From the NCBI GenBank assembly GCA_016215305.1, contig JACRKI010000067.1, forward strand, positions 1-10,546: DNA of 10,546 nt, written 5' to 3'. The translations under genes and the position numbers were made by a program. The stretch is from Candidatus Woesearchaeota archaeon (lineage in GTDB: Archaea; Nanobdellota; Nanobdellia; Woesearchaeales; DSVV01). Positions 1 to 5,996 of this stretch are shown piece after piece. Numbering within the stretch: the stretch's first letter is position 1; each line of letters opens with the position of its first letter. The notes beneath the pieces are model-generated. The model was not told the DNA's origin, searched no databases, and saw only the letters and a list, made by a program, of their open reading frames with translations.

Positions 1-142
1 CAAATGTTCTGGAGGATTTGACATTGGAAGTGCGTTTTATCTCCGTCATTGCGCCTATGTCAAGGGAAGTCACGGCATGTTTCATGCAATTCCAATGGAA
101 AAAATAATTCCTATCTTGCAGGAGAATGGATTTGAGATTTAG
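1..142 (+). CDS. 3' end of an unidentified gene (partial)
   Basis: A reading frame is open from base 2 to a TAG stop at 140-142, giving the last 46 residues of a protein whose start lies outside the window. The visible part contains CSGGFDIGSAF, then LRHCAYVKGSHGMF, and ends in PILQENGFEI. It is rich in Gly, His and Cys and looks like real protein rather than a chance frame. I do not recognise the family. It lies on the same strand as alaX, which starts 62 bases after the stop and seems to have its own promoter. The assignment as coding rests on the open frame and residue composition only. Confidence 0.6.
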   Translation, partial: KCSGGFDIGSAFYLRHCAYVKGSHGMFHAIPMEKIIPILQENGFEI

Positions 143-204
143 AATAAAATAAAAGACAAATATAATTCATAACATTTAAGAGTGTCATTATTTCCCCGCT
201 TCTC

Positions 205-942
205 ATGACAACCCTCCTCTATCACAAAGACAGTTATTTGAAAGAATGCACAGCAATAGTTGTGGAAACAAAAATAAATGAACAAAAAACAAATGAAAAC
301 GGAAAACAAATAATTATTCTCGACCAAACAATCTTCTATCCCAGCGGCGGAGGACAGCCGCATGACATAGGAACAATCACAAACACAAAAGATGGAAAAG
401 TTGTTCATGTCATTGCAGTGAGAATGCAGGAAGGTCAAGTCCAGCACGAGATAGATCATGAACTCAAGCAAGGAGATGTTGTCCACTGCAAACTCGATTG
501 GGAGCGAAGATATCAGTTGCAAAAAATGCACACCGCATGCCATGTCTTAAGTTCTATTTTCGTCAAAGAAACAGGAGCATTAATTACGGGAAATCAGCTG
601 AATCTTGAGCAGTCAAGAATAGATTTCAGTTTAGACACGTTTGACAGGGAAAAGATTCAGGAATATATCAACAAAGCAAATCAAGCACTGCAACCAAATC
701 ATGATGTGGAAGTCTTTTTCATGCCACGAGCAGAAGCAGAGAAGATGCCAGAACTTTCCAAGCTTGCGATGGGGTTGAAAGAAGGAGTCAAAGAAATTCG
801 CGTCGTAAAAATCGGAAATATTGACATGCAGGCAGATGGCGGAACACACGTGAAGAATACAAGAGAAGTGGGCACGATTGAATTAATTAAATGCGAGAAT
901 AAAGGAAAAGCAAACAGAAGATTATACTTTAAGTTGGTGTGA
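205..942 (+). CDS. alaX: Alanyl-tRNA editing protein AlaX (AlaX-M type)
   Basis: A 245-residue free-standing editing protein that hydrolyses mischarged tRNA, typically Ser-tRNA(Ala), in the cytoplasm. It is homologous to the editing domain of alanyl-tRNA synthetase. The N-terminal part carries the glycine-rich motif PSGGGQPHDIG (about residues 46-56), which marks the longer AlaX-M/L class. Two zinc ligands are the HxxxH pair H109 and H113 in MHTACH. The second half of the site reads QADGGTHV, giving H215 but Asp211 where CGGTH is usual. The length suits AlaX-M. The ATG at 205 is the first in frame and no Shine-Dalgarno sequence precedes it; TTTAAG near 174-179 sits about 28 bases upstream, so a leaderless transcript is likely. 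The stop overlaps the next gene. Function is confident, exact substrate less so. Confidence 0.93.
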   Translation: MTTLLYHKDSYLKECTAIVVETKINEQKTNENGKQIIILDQTIFYPSGGGQPHDIGTITNTKDGKVVHVIAVRMQEGQVQHEIDHELKQGDVVHCKLDWERRYQLQKMHTACHVLSSIFVKETGALITGNQLNLEQSRIDFSLDTFDREKIQEYINKANQALQPNHDVEVFFMPRAEAEKMPELSKLAMGLKEGVKEIRVVKIGNIDMQADGGTHVKNTREVGTIELIKCENKGKANRRLYFKLV

Positions 943-1559
943 TGATGTTAAAATATATGTACATTGATGAAAGTGGTGATTTGGGGATTGATGGTTCAGA
1001 ATATCTTATTCTTTCTGCGTTGTTAGTAGAAAATCCAGCTGTTTTGGATAGAATTATTAAGAATATGAGAAGAAATAAATTCAAAAAAGAATTAAAAAAA
1101 GCAGTTGAAATAAAAGCGAATAAATCTTCAAAGGAATTAAAAATCTGTATGCTTCAAAAATTAAATGAACTCATCGGGGCACAAATTTTTTATGTTGTTT
1201 TGGAAAAAAAGAAATTACATAGTGAATTCTTAAAAAATAACAAGCACAAATTGTACAATTATGTCAGCGGAAAACTTGCAAAACAAATGCTTTTAGATAA
1301 TCTAGATCTTGAAATAAGAATAGATAAATCAAAAGGAAAACAACTTCTTCAAGAAGATTTTAATAGTTACTTCTCAAAAATTTTAAAAGAAAAATCATCG
1401 ATAAAAAAGATAATCATTTATCATAGTTATTCACATTCTTGGTCAGGTTTACAATTTGCTGATCTTTTGTCATGGTCTTGTTTTCAAAAATTTGAACATA
1501 ATAATAATGAATATGTTGATATCATTAAATTAGACCAAGAAGTATATCATGTTTGGTAA
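942..1559 (+). CDS. DUF3800 domain protein
   Basis: A 205-residue protein matching the DUF3800 family, whose members have a predicted RNase H-like fold and no firmly established function. Typical motifs are the N-terminal YIDESGD (about residues 7-13, acidic D9/E10), RIDKSKGK near 127-134, and the C-terminal HSYSHSWSGLQFADLLSW near 161-178, where Q171 and D174 would complete an acidic site. The ATG at 942 overlaps the alaX stop as TGATG, suggesting translational coupling; GTG at 939 and ATG at 945 are alternatives. The gene is visibly more AT- and lysine-rich than alaX and the acetyltransferase gene, hinting at separate acquisition. Many DUF3800 genes sit in phage or defence settings, but no such partner is visible here. 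A nuclease role is only an inference from fold. Confidence 0.85.
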   Translation: MMLKYMYIDESGDLGIDGSEYLILSALLVENPAVLDRIIKNMRRNKFKKELKKAVEIKANKSSKELKICMLQKLNELIGAQIFYVVLEKKKLHSEFLKNNKHKLYNYVSGKLAKQMLLDNLDLEIRIDKSKGKQLLQEDFNSYFSKILKEKSSIKKIIIYHSYSHSWSGLQFADLLSWSCFQKFEHNNNEYVDIIKLDQEVYHVW

Positions 1560-1577
1560 GACCAAAAGAAAAGCAGT

Positions 1578-1625
1578 ACCCAAAAGCACTTAGGCGTGCA
1601 CCTCAAGGTACACTGGCTTTCAGGT
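1578..1625 (+). repeat. Imperfect nested hairpin downstream of the DUF3800 gene
   Basis: ACC and AAAGC (1578-1580, 1583-1587) can pair with GCTTT and GGT (1616-1620, 1623-1625) around a symmetric CA/CA internal loop. Inside, GTGCACC (1596-1602) pairs with GGTACAC (1607-1613) around a TCAA loop with one C/A mismatch. It lies 18 bases after the stop, so it may be part of the 3' end of the alaX-DUF3800 transcript. Stems are short, so chance is possible. Confidence 0.35.
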
Positions 1626-1653
1626 TTTACCCGCAATTATAAGAGAAAGAGCG

Positions 1654-1664
1654 TTATATATAAA
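1654..1664 (+). promoter_or_regulatory. TATA box of the GNAT gene
   Basis: TTATATATAAA is preceded by a purine-rich stretch (GAGAAAGAG) suitable as a BRE. Its centre is about 23 bases before the ATG at 1682, so the transcript should start at or next to the start codon (leaderless). Confidence 0.75.
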
Positions 1665-1681
1665 TATTATGGTGAAAAACC

Positions 1682-2122
1682 ATGAACATCATTTTCCGAG
1701 AAGCAGCAGAAAAAGACTACGATGCAATTATCGCGCTCCACAAATCAGAGGATTGGGGGCTTGATACGCCAAGAGCGTTAAAAAACTTTCAAGAGCAGGG
1801 AAATCTGATTATTGTTGCAGAATTGAATGAACAAAATAATGAACAAAAAAAAGAGATCATTGGCAAAATGGATTTGATGCCAAAGAAGCGGCACAGTGTT
1901 CATTTTCTCTATGTGGAACGGTTAATACTTATTCCAAACCATCGAAGCAAAGGCATTGGAAAGAAATTCTTAGAGTACGCAGCAGCAGAAGCAAAAAAAA
2001 GAAATCTAAACTACGTCGATGTTGCAGTCAGAGATGAAAATGAGATTGCAAAGAAATTGTATCAGGGATCAGGATTCGAAATTATTGGAGGGAAAGTGTA
2101 TATGCGGAAAGAAATCAAATAA
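1682..2122 (+). CDS. GNAT-family N-acetyltransferase
   Basis: A 146-residue single-domain acetyltransferase of the GNAT superfamily, which transfers acetyl from acetyl-CoA to an amine. The N-terminus IIFREAAEKDYDAI is a typical GNAT first strand and helix. Motif A is VERLILIPNHRSKGIG, with the pyrophosphate-binding R/Q-x-x-G-x-G at R88-G93. Motif B is NEIAKKLYQGSGFE (about 120-133), with the conserved Asn, Tyr and GF. The substrate cannot be read from sequence; small-molecule, antibiotic-like or protein N-terminal targets are all possible. The ATG at 1682 is chosen because it gives the family N-terminus and fits the TATA box; an ATG at 1669 is in another frame. The gene is convergent with the alkyltransferase gene, only 6 bases separating the stops. 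Confidence 0.92.
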   Translation: MNIIFREAAEKDYDAIIALHKSEDWGLDTPRALKNFQEQGNLIIVAELNEQNNEQKKEIIGKMDLMPKKRHSVHFLYVERLILIPNHRSKGIGKKFLEYAAAEAKKRNLNYVDVAVRDENEIAKKLYQGSGFEIIGGKVYMRKEIK

Positions 2123-2128
2123 AAGATT

Positions 2129-2437
2129 TCAAAATCGCCATACCTTCTCTTCAAAATCAATAACCTTTCCATGAGCAACAACAACTCCTTCAGAAGCAAG
2201 CAATGAAATCTTCGCACTACTTCCCTGTGCAAATCCGCCGAGTGATCCGTCAGCGCAGACAACGCGGTGGCAAGGAACTCGTGGAGCAAAAGGATTTTTG
2301 TGCAGTGCTTGTCCAATGGCGCGATAAATGTTGCCGTCTTTGCCAATCGCTTTTCCGAGTTCTTTATAGGTCGTCACTCTGCCAGCTGGAACAGAAAGTA
2401 AAATATCATACACTCGTTGTTCAAAAGCAGTGACCAT
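2129..2437 (-). CDS. Minimal O6-alkylguanine-DNA alkyltransferase (MGMT/Ogt family)
   Basis: A 102-residue protein consisting only of the DNA-binding and catalytic domain of the MGMT/Ogt family, which flips alkylated guanine out of DNA and transfers the alkyl group to a cysteine. Visible features are GRVTTYKELGKAIG (helix-turn-helix start), the arginine finger R39 in YRAIGQAL, the active-site PCHRVV with Cys56, GSLGGFA (64-70) and E83 in LLASEGV. Full-length MGMT and Ogt carry an extra N-terminal domain that is absent here. Alkyltransferase-like (ATL) proteins share the short size but usually have Trp in place of the Cys, so this one is predicted to be catalytically competent. I start at the ATG at 2437; the frame is open for 47 more codons upstream, but that part overlaps the DUF4010 gene and has no family character. 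Confidence 0.9.
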   Translation of the reverse strand: MVTAFEQRVYDILLSVPAGRVTTYKELGKAIGKDGNIYRAIGQALHKNPFAPRVPCHRVVCADGSLGGFAQGSSAKISLLASEGVVVAHGKVIDFEEKVWRF

Positions 2438-2472
2438 GATGATGGAGTAACCAATACGCTTAAGATACTTTC

Positions 2473-3819
2473 TCACAAAAACAAAACCGCAATAAGTCCA
2501 GAACCAAGAATGATTGCAGTACAGATTCCAACCTGTTTTGCAAATTCTTTCTTTCCAAAAAGGTATGCAATCCCGCATTTTGAAAAGGTATTGCTTGCGG
2601 CGGCAAGGGTTATCCCAGTCACAGCAACAGGAATGCTTATTTCTCCTGCAGTGGCAAATGTCAGCAGGGAGATAGTGATCGCGTCAACATCAGCAAGCCC
2701 TGCGAGAAGTGCTGCAACGTAAACTCCAGAACTTCCAAGAAGCGTTTGAAGCAGTTTTGCGATGAAGAGAATAAAAACAAAGAATGCGCCGAATTTCAAT
2801 GCAGGAATAAGTGCGAATGGGCTTTTGAATGCGACTGCTGTTTCTGTTTTTTTTCCTTTGGTTGTTTGTTGAAAATAAAGATAAACTGCGCAAGCGCCGG
2901 CAACAAGCGCCATAATGCCAAGCGTGAAGAGCGAGTTGAAGAAAACAGCTTTGTTCAGAATAATGGCAACAAATAGCACGCGAAGAAACATGATTGCCCA
3001 GGAAATAATCACTCCAAATGAAAAATTATAAGTGAGGTTGCTTCTTTTTGATGTTTCAGAGAGACTGCTCGTCACTGCAGTAGAAGAGATAAATCCTCCC
3101 ACTGCGCCGGTAAGCCCGATGCCTTTTCGCGTTCCAAGTATTTTAATTAGAATATATCCAATAGTGGAAATTGCGCAAATAAACACAACCATAAGCCATA
3201 TGTTAAAAGGATTGAAAACTTGTGTCGAAGCAAGAAGGGAATAAACAGAAGGAAATAATCCTAATATGTCTTTGAGAACAGGAATATCTATTGGAGAATA
3301 GGCAACGTTAGGAAGCAAAGGCAAAACAACAAGAGAAATAATTCCTAATTTCAATCCTGCGTGAACCTCTTCAAGTTCAAGTTGCTGCGCGAATTTGTGG
3401 AGATAATATTTGTAGGAAAGAATAGTTGTCATGAGAATTGCGACCATGACAGGAACCAGAATATATCCTTGCGCGACAAGAATTCCGAGGAGAAAGACAA
3501 TAAGCGCGCTGAGTTCGCTGGTTGCGCCAATTCCTTTTCCTCTCCAGACAACAGCAAGATATGAAGCGATAATAAACAAGATCATTCCTGCAAGTCCAAC
3601 TAAAATTAAGGCGTGAAAATCTTCTTGCTGTGCAAGAAATCCAATAATCCAGCCAAAAACCGCGATGAGAATAAACGTGCGAATGCCCGCGAAATCCTTT
3701 GTCTTTTCTTTCTGATGTTGAAACTCGCGTTCAAGTCCAACAATGAGTCCTAAGAGTAGTGCGACGCCAAAGTTTTGTATCAAGCTCAGTTCAACCACGT
3801 GCCCACCTTTTTCCCACAT
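2473..3819 (-). CDS. MgtC/SapB-DUF4010 membrane protein
   Basis: A 448-residue polytopic membrane protein. The N-terminal third is MgtC/SapB-like, with ALLLGLIVGLERE (about 15-31) and AGIRTFILIAVFG (about 44-56), both hallmark motifs. The remainder corresponds to DUF4010, including GLTGAVGGFISSTAVTSSLS (about 235-254) and GLADVDAITISL (about 374-385). More than ten hydrophobic segments are apparent. The fused architecture is known in bacteria and archaea; function is unproven, with MgtC proteins linked to magnesium limitation and ATP synthase control. The start is uncertain: the ATG at 3819 is longest, but a GTG at 3798 (eighth codon) has AGGTG just upstream and gives the usual family N-terminus VELSLIQNFG. 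The alkyltransferase gene follows after 35 bases on the same strand, so the two may be co-transcribed. Confidence 0.9.
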   Translation of the reverse strand: MWEKGGHVVELSLIQNFGVALLLGLIVGLEREFQHQKEKTKDFAGIRTFILIAVFGWIIGFLAQQEDFHALILVGLAGMILFIIASYLAVVWRGKGIGATSELSALIVFLLGILVAQGYILVPVMVAILMTTILSYKYYLHKFAQQLELEEVHAGLKLGIISLVVLPLLPNVAYSPIDIPVLKDILGLFPSVYSLLASTQVFNPFNIWLMVVFICAISTIGYILIKILGTRKGIGLTGAVGGFISSTAVTSSLSETSKRSNLTYNFSFGVIISWAIMFLRVLFVAIILNKAVFFNSLFTLGIMALVAGACAVYLYFQQTTKGKKTETAVAFKSPFALIPALKFGAFFVFILFIAKLLQTLLGSSGVYVAALLAGLADVDAITISLLTFATAGEISIPVAVTGITLAAASNTFSKCGIAYLFGKKEFAKQVGICTAIILGSGLIAVLFL

Positions 3820-3888
3820 ATTGAATATGTATTAAAACACTTCTCCAGTATTTTCTGCAATATTCACTACTTCCTCCGAAGGAAATAG

Positions 3889-3898
3889 CTTTATATAC
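3889..3898 (+). promoter_or_regulatory. TATA box of the exonuclease gene
   Basis: CTTTATATAC is preceded by GGAAATAG (BRE-like), centred about 30 bases before the ATG at 3924. Just upstream is a small inverted repeat, TTCCT (3871-3875) and AGGAA (3880-3884), which could be an operator half-site pair or chance. Confidence 0.7.
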
Positions 3899-3923
3899 TT
3901 TGCTAAAGAGAAGGGATTTTATT

Positions 3924-4679
3924 ATGTTAAGAAACAGTTTCATCTTTCTCGACAAAGTCAGTCATGCGACAGAGAAGAAGATATGGCGGCAGAATATCAA
4001 GACATGGGAGCAGTTTTTGGAAGCAAAAGAAATCGCGGGGTTCGGCAGCAGCAGAAAGATATTTTGCGATCAGCAGATCAAGAAAGCAAAAGAAGCGGCA
4101 TGGAATCAGGATGCATCAATGCTGAAAAGTTTATTTCCGCATGCAGAGCATTGGCGTTTATACGATTATTTTAAGGAAGATGTTTGTTTTTTGGATATTG
4201 AAACCAGCGGATATTATGGCGACATTACTGTGGTCGGAATCTATGATGGAAAAGAGACAAAGAGTATGGTGAAGGGGAAGAATCTTGATCCCTATCTGCT
4301 TGCAAAATTATTGAGGGAATACAAACTTCTCGTCACATTTAATGGAGCAAGTTTTGATCTTCCTGTCATCAACAAATATTATCCAAACACCATTCCAAAT
4401 ATTCCGCATATTGATTTGCGTCATCCTTTGGCAAAACTTGGATTTACTGGCGGATTAAAGCAAATTGAGAAAGAATTAGGAATCAGGCGCGCAAAAGAAG
4501 TGCAGGGCATGCATGGGGGAGACGCAGTAACGTTGTGGCATCTCTATAAGGCAACAGGAGAAGAAAAATATCTCGAACGAATTGTGCAGTACAATGAAGA
4601 GGATATTATCAATCTGAAACCGCTGGCGGAATTTGTGTATGAAAAAATGAAGGAGAAGATTTTTTTGTATAGTGAATGA
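3924..4679 (+). CDS. DEDDy 3'-5' exonuclease, YprB/RNase_H_2 type
   Basis: A 251-residue protein with an N-terminal helical region (about 1-70, SHATEKKIWRQNIKTWEQFL, resembling a degenerate helix-hairpin-helix) and a C-terminal ribonuclease H-like exonuclease domain (about 86-240). The acidic catalytic set is complete: Exo I in FLDIETSG (D91, E93), Exo II in LLVTFNGASFDLPVI (N140, D145) and Exo III in YNEED (Y223, D227), which makes it DEDDy class. The family is PF13482 (YprB-like). The substrate, DNA or RNA, is not known for this group. The start at the ATG at 3924 fits the TATA box; a TTG at 3900 would extend it by eight residues but lies next to that box. The gene is convergent with the lipoprotein gene, with 10 bases between the stops. 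Confidence 0.9.
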   Translation: MLRNSFIFLDKVSHATEKKIWRQNIKTWEQFLEAKEIAGFGSSRKIFCDQQIKKAKEAAWNQDASMLKSLFPHAEHWRLYDYFKEDVCFLDIETSGYYGDITVVGIYDGKETKSMVKGKNLDPYLLAKLLREYKLLVTFNGASFDLPVINKYYPNTIPNIPHIDLRHPLAKLGFTGGLKQIEKELGIRRAKEVQGMHGGDAVTLWHLYKATGEEKYLERIVQYNEEDIINLKPLAEFVYEKMKEKIFLYSE

Positions 4680-4689
4680 TGATAAAAAA

Positions 4690-5472
4690 TCAATTCTTCG
4701 AAAAGTAAAGATTAATCTCATCATTCGCAAGATTAATCCATTCCTCTGCGCCATTCAGATTATATTTTTCAGTGGTGTCAGTAAGCATTTCGCTTGCGTC
4801 TTTGGTGTCTCCGATGTCATAGCCCGTGATAATGATAATTTCATTTTTATCCTGCACGAGTAATTTGATGACTGCGTTGTTCTGCTCGGTCACGACGTTT
4901 GCGCAAGTTCGTGCAGAGTAATGAAGCAGATTTGCGATGACTGCGTTATCGCAGGGATTCCCGATTAATATCATGTCAGTGGAATCATAATCGCTGACTT
5001 CTCCCGCAAGTTTTGTTTCCGTGGAAACGCCTTGCGTGACAAGATAGGTTGCGATGAGTGTTGCGGTAATCACGTCAGTGGATGGCGCGTCATTGCCAAC
5101 AACAATGAGCGTGCCATTTTGCAAAAATTCAGGATAATCGAAAAGCGTGACGTCTTTAAGTTTTTCACAATCTTCTGGGCAGCTGCTGAATGTTTCGTAG
5201 TAGGTGCAGATTCCATCGCCGCAGGAAGGATCAGCGTAGTCAGTTGTGGCGTTTGTTGTTTCTGTTTCAGAAGTCGTTGTTTCAGACGAAGTACCCTCTT
5301 CAGTTGTTTGTGTGGTTGTTTGAGAAGACGGATCATTTAAAACATCATCAAAGAGATTTCCTTGATCTGCGCCTGTAATTTCAGAGGGTTGTTCAGTTGT
5401 TTCCTTTTTTTTGCAGGAGCCGAGAGTGAAGAGAAGAAGGATAAGAAAAACAATAGAGATGATTCTTTTCAT
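4690..5472 (-). CDS. Secreted lipoprotein with S-layer-like domain
   Basis: A 260-residue exported protein. The N-terminus is a lipoprotein signal: basic MKR, a hydrophobic core and the lipobox LGSC with Cys20 as the lipidated residue. Residues about 48-79 form a Thr/Ser/Glu-rich linker, probably O-glycosylated and spanning the cell surface. A small cysteine module follows: CGDGIC, a spacer, then CPEDC (84-102), a motif frequent in secreted DPANN and other archaeal proteins. The rest (about 110-245) resembles the repeated fold of archaeal S-layer proteins: NGTLIVVGNDAPSTDV, MILIGNPCDN and EIIIITGYDIGDTKDAS. A role in the envelope or surface anchoring is likely; the partner is unknown. The start ATG at 5472 lies 26 bases from a good TATA box. 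Confidence 0.85.
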   Translation of the reverse strand: MKRIISIVFLILLLFTLGSCKKKETTEQPSEITGADQGNLFDDVLNDPSSQTTTQTTEEGTSSETTTSETETTNATTDYADPSCGDGICTYYETFSSCPEDCEKLKDVTLFDYPEFLQNGTLIVVGNDAPSTDVITATLIATYLVTQGVSTETKLAGEVSDYDSTDMILIGNPCDNAVIANLLHYSARTCANVVTEQNNAVIKLLVQDKNEIIIITGYDIGDTKDASEMLTDTTEKYNLNGAEEWINLANDEINLYFSKN

Positions 5473-5493
5473 AAGAAATACCTTTTCTTTTTT

Positions 5494-5503
5494 CTATATA
5501 AAG
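5494..5503 (-). promoter_or_regulatory. TATA box of the lipoprotein gene
   Basis: On the minus strand this reads CTTTATATAG, preceded by GCAAAA. Its centre is 26 bases before the start at 5472, implying a leaderless or nearly leaderless transcript. Confidence 0.75.
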
Positions 5504-5561
5504 TTTTGCAAAAAAATTAAAAAGAATCTCTTTGCAAAGAAAAATACACGCACCAGCAAAT

Positions 5562-5685
5562 ATTGGAATTGCATTCCAATGGATTACAAGAGCACCGCTT
5601 TTGAAATAAGCTTTGAGTCGCCTAGCAACTCCTGTCTCAGGGGACCCAATTTTTCTTTTGATAATTTTTGCTGGGAAAAATTGGG
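5562..5685. repeat. Chain of five hairpins
   Basis: In order: ATTGGAAT (5562-5569) with ATTCCAAT (5573-5580), loop TGC; GCTT (5597-5600) with AAGC (5608-5611); GAGT (5615-5618) with ACTC (5628-5631); CCTG (5631-5634) with CAGG (5638-5641); and CCCAATTTTT (5645-5654) with AAAAATTGGG (5676-5685), loop 21. The first (8 bp) and last (10 bp) are perfect and unlikely to be chance; the three middle ones are short. Read on the minus strand, bases 5577-5610 also resemble part of a tRNA. Confidence 0.55.
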
Positions 5686-5790
5686 ATATGTATTATTAAA
5701 AATACGTCCTAAAAAGTAATTATCAGCCTCGCCAGACGGTTGCAGGTTCATGTAGGTGCGTTGCTAGTGCTTCTATGTTTTTTCTTTTTT

Positions 5791-5866
5791 GTCAAGAACC
5801 ACCGGTCAGAGACCGGTGGCATGACGCGAAGCGGCTTACAAGTTCGAGAGACCAGTGGTTCTTGAC
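5791..5866. repeat. Nested inverted repeat with two competing partners
   Basis: The outer arms GTCAAGAACCAC (5791-5802) and GTGGTTCTTGAC (5855-5866) are a perfect 12-bp inverted repeat, extended inward past one mismatch by GGTC/GACC. The same left arm can instead form a perfect 9-bp hairpin, CCACCGGTC (5799-5807) with GACCGGTGG (5811-5819), loop AGA. The two partners are near-identical direct repeats: AGAGACCGGTGG (5808-5819) and AGAGACCAGTGG (5847-5858), both soon followed by TGACGC. The two folds are mutually exclusive. Confidence 0.8.
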
Positions 5867-5872
5867 GCATTG

Positions 5873-5940
5873 CGAAATTCCACATTTCATTTTTTGATTG
5901 TGGACTTTGTCCACTGGTGAAACACACCAGTGGAATTTCG
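5873..5940. repeat. Nested inverted repeat with alternative hairpins
   Basis: The outer arms CGAAATTCCAC (5873-5883) and GTGGAATTTCG (5930-5940) are a perfect 11-bp inverted repeat. Inside, GTGGAC (5900-5905) pairs with GTCCAC (5909-5914), loop TTT, and CCACTGGTG (5911-5919) pairs with CACCAGTGG (5925-5933), loop AAACA. The arms overlap, so folds compete as in the element six bases to the left. Confidence 0.8.
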
Positions 5941-5963
5941 GAATGTTTCAAAATTCTCAGAAA

Positions 5964-5971
5964 CTATAAAA
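5964..5971 (+). promoter_or_regulatory. TATA box of polB
   Basis: CTATAAAA is centred about 29 bases before the ATG at 5997, predicting a transcript start around 5993 and a leader of only a few bases. Confidence 0.7.
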
Positions 5972-5996
5972 GCATCCTCCACCTAGCAACAACATC

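Larger units (their letters stand above)
5504..5963. other. Gene-free divergent intergenic region, hairpin-rich
   Basis: About 460 bases separate the divergent promoters of the lipoprotein and polB genes. I find no convincing gene on either strand: the longest frames lack start signals, family motifs or sensible composition. The left part has a palindrome (TCTTTGCAAAGA, 5529-5540) and a chain of hairpins to 5685. The middle holds a double T-tract (six T, C, six T, 5778-5790) that would stop rightward archaeal transcription. The right part holds two back-to-back nested inverted repeats (5791-5866 and 5873-5940). Because of the TATA positions neither divergent mRNA should contain these structures. 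Confidence 0.7.

Noticed and set aside
2203..3616. Several plus-strand frames opposite the alkyltransferase and DUF4010 genes
   Set aside because: They are antisense to two genes with clear family motifs and have no motif of their own.
5560..5640. Intact tRNA gene on the minus strand
   Set aside because: It lacks an acceptor stem, a GG-containing D loop, a TTCGA T loop and a matched anticodon stem; at most it is a remnant.
5411..5719. 102-codon plus-strand frame upstream of polB
   Set aside because: It begins inside the lipoprotein gene on the other strand, crosses that gene's promoter and has low-complexity, motif-free sequence.
5791..5940. Possible CRISPR array
   Set aside because: There are no regularly spaced identical direct repeats; the repeated pieces are arms of nested hairpins and differ between elements.
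5748..5951. 67-codon minus-strand frame across the two nested repeats
   Set aside because: It is read through palindromes, has no promoter or ribosome site and no recognisable motif; the frame is a by-product of the inverted repeats.
5504..5963. Replication origin next to polB
   Set aside because: Palindromes alone are weak evidence; there is no orc1/cdc6 gene and no recognisable origin-recognition-box repeats.
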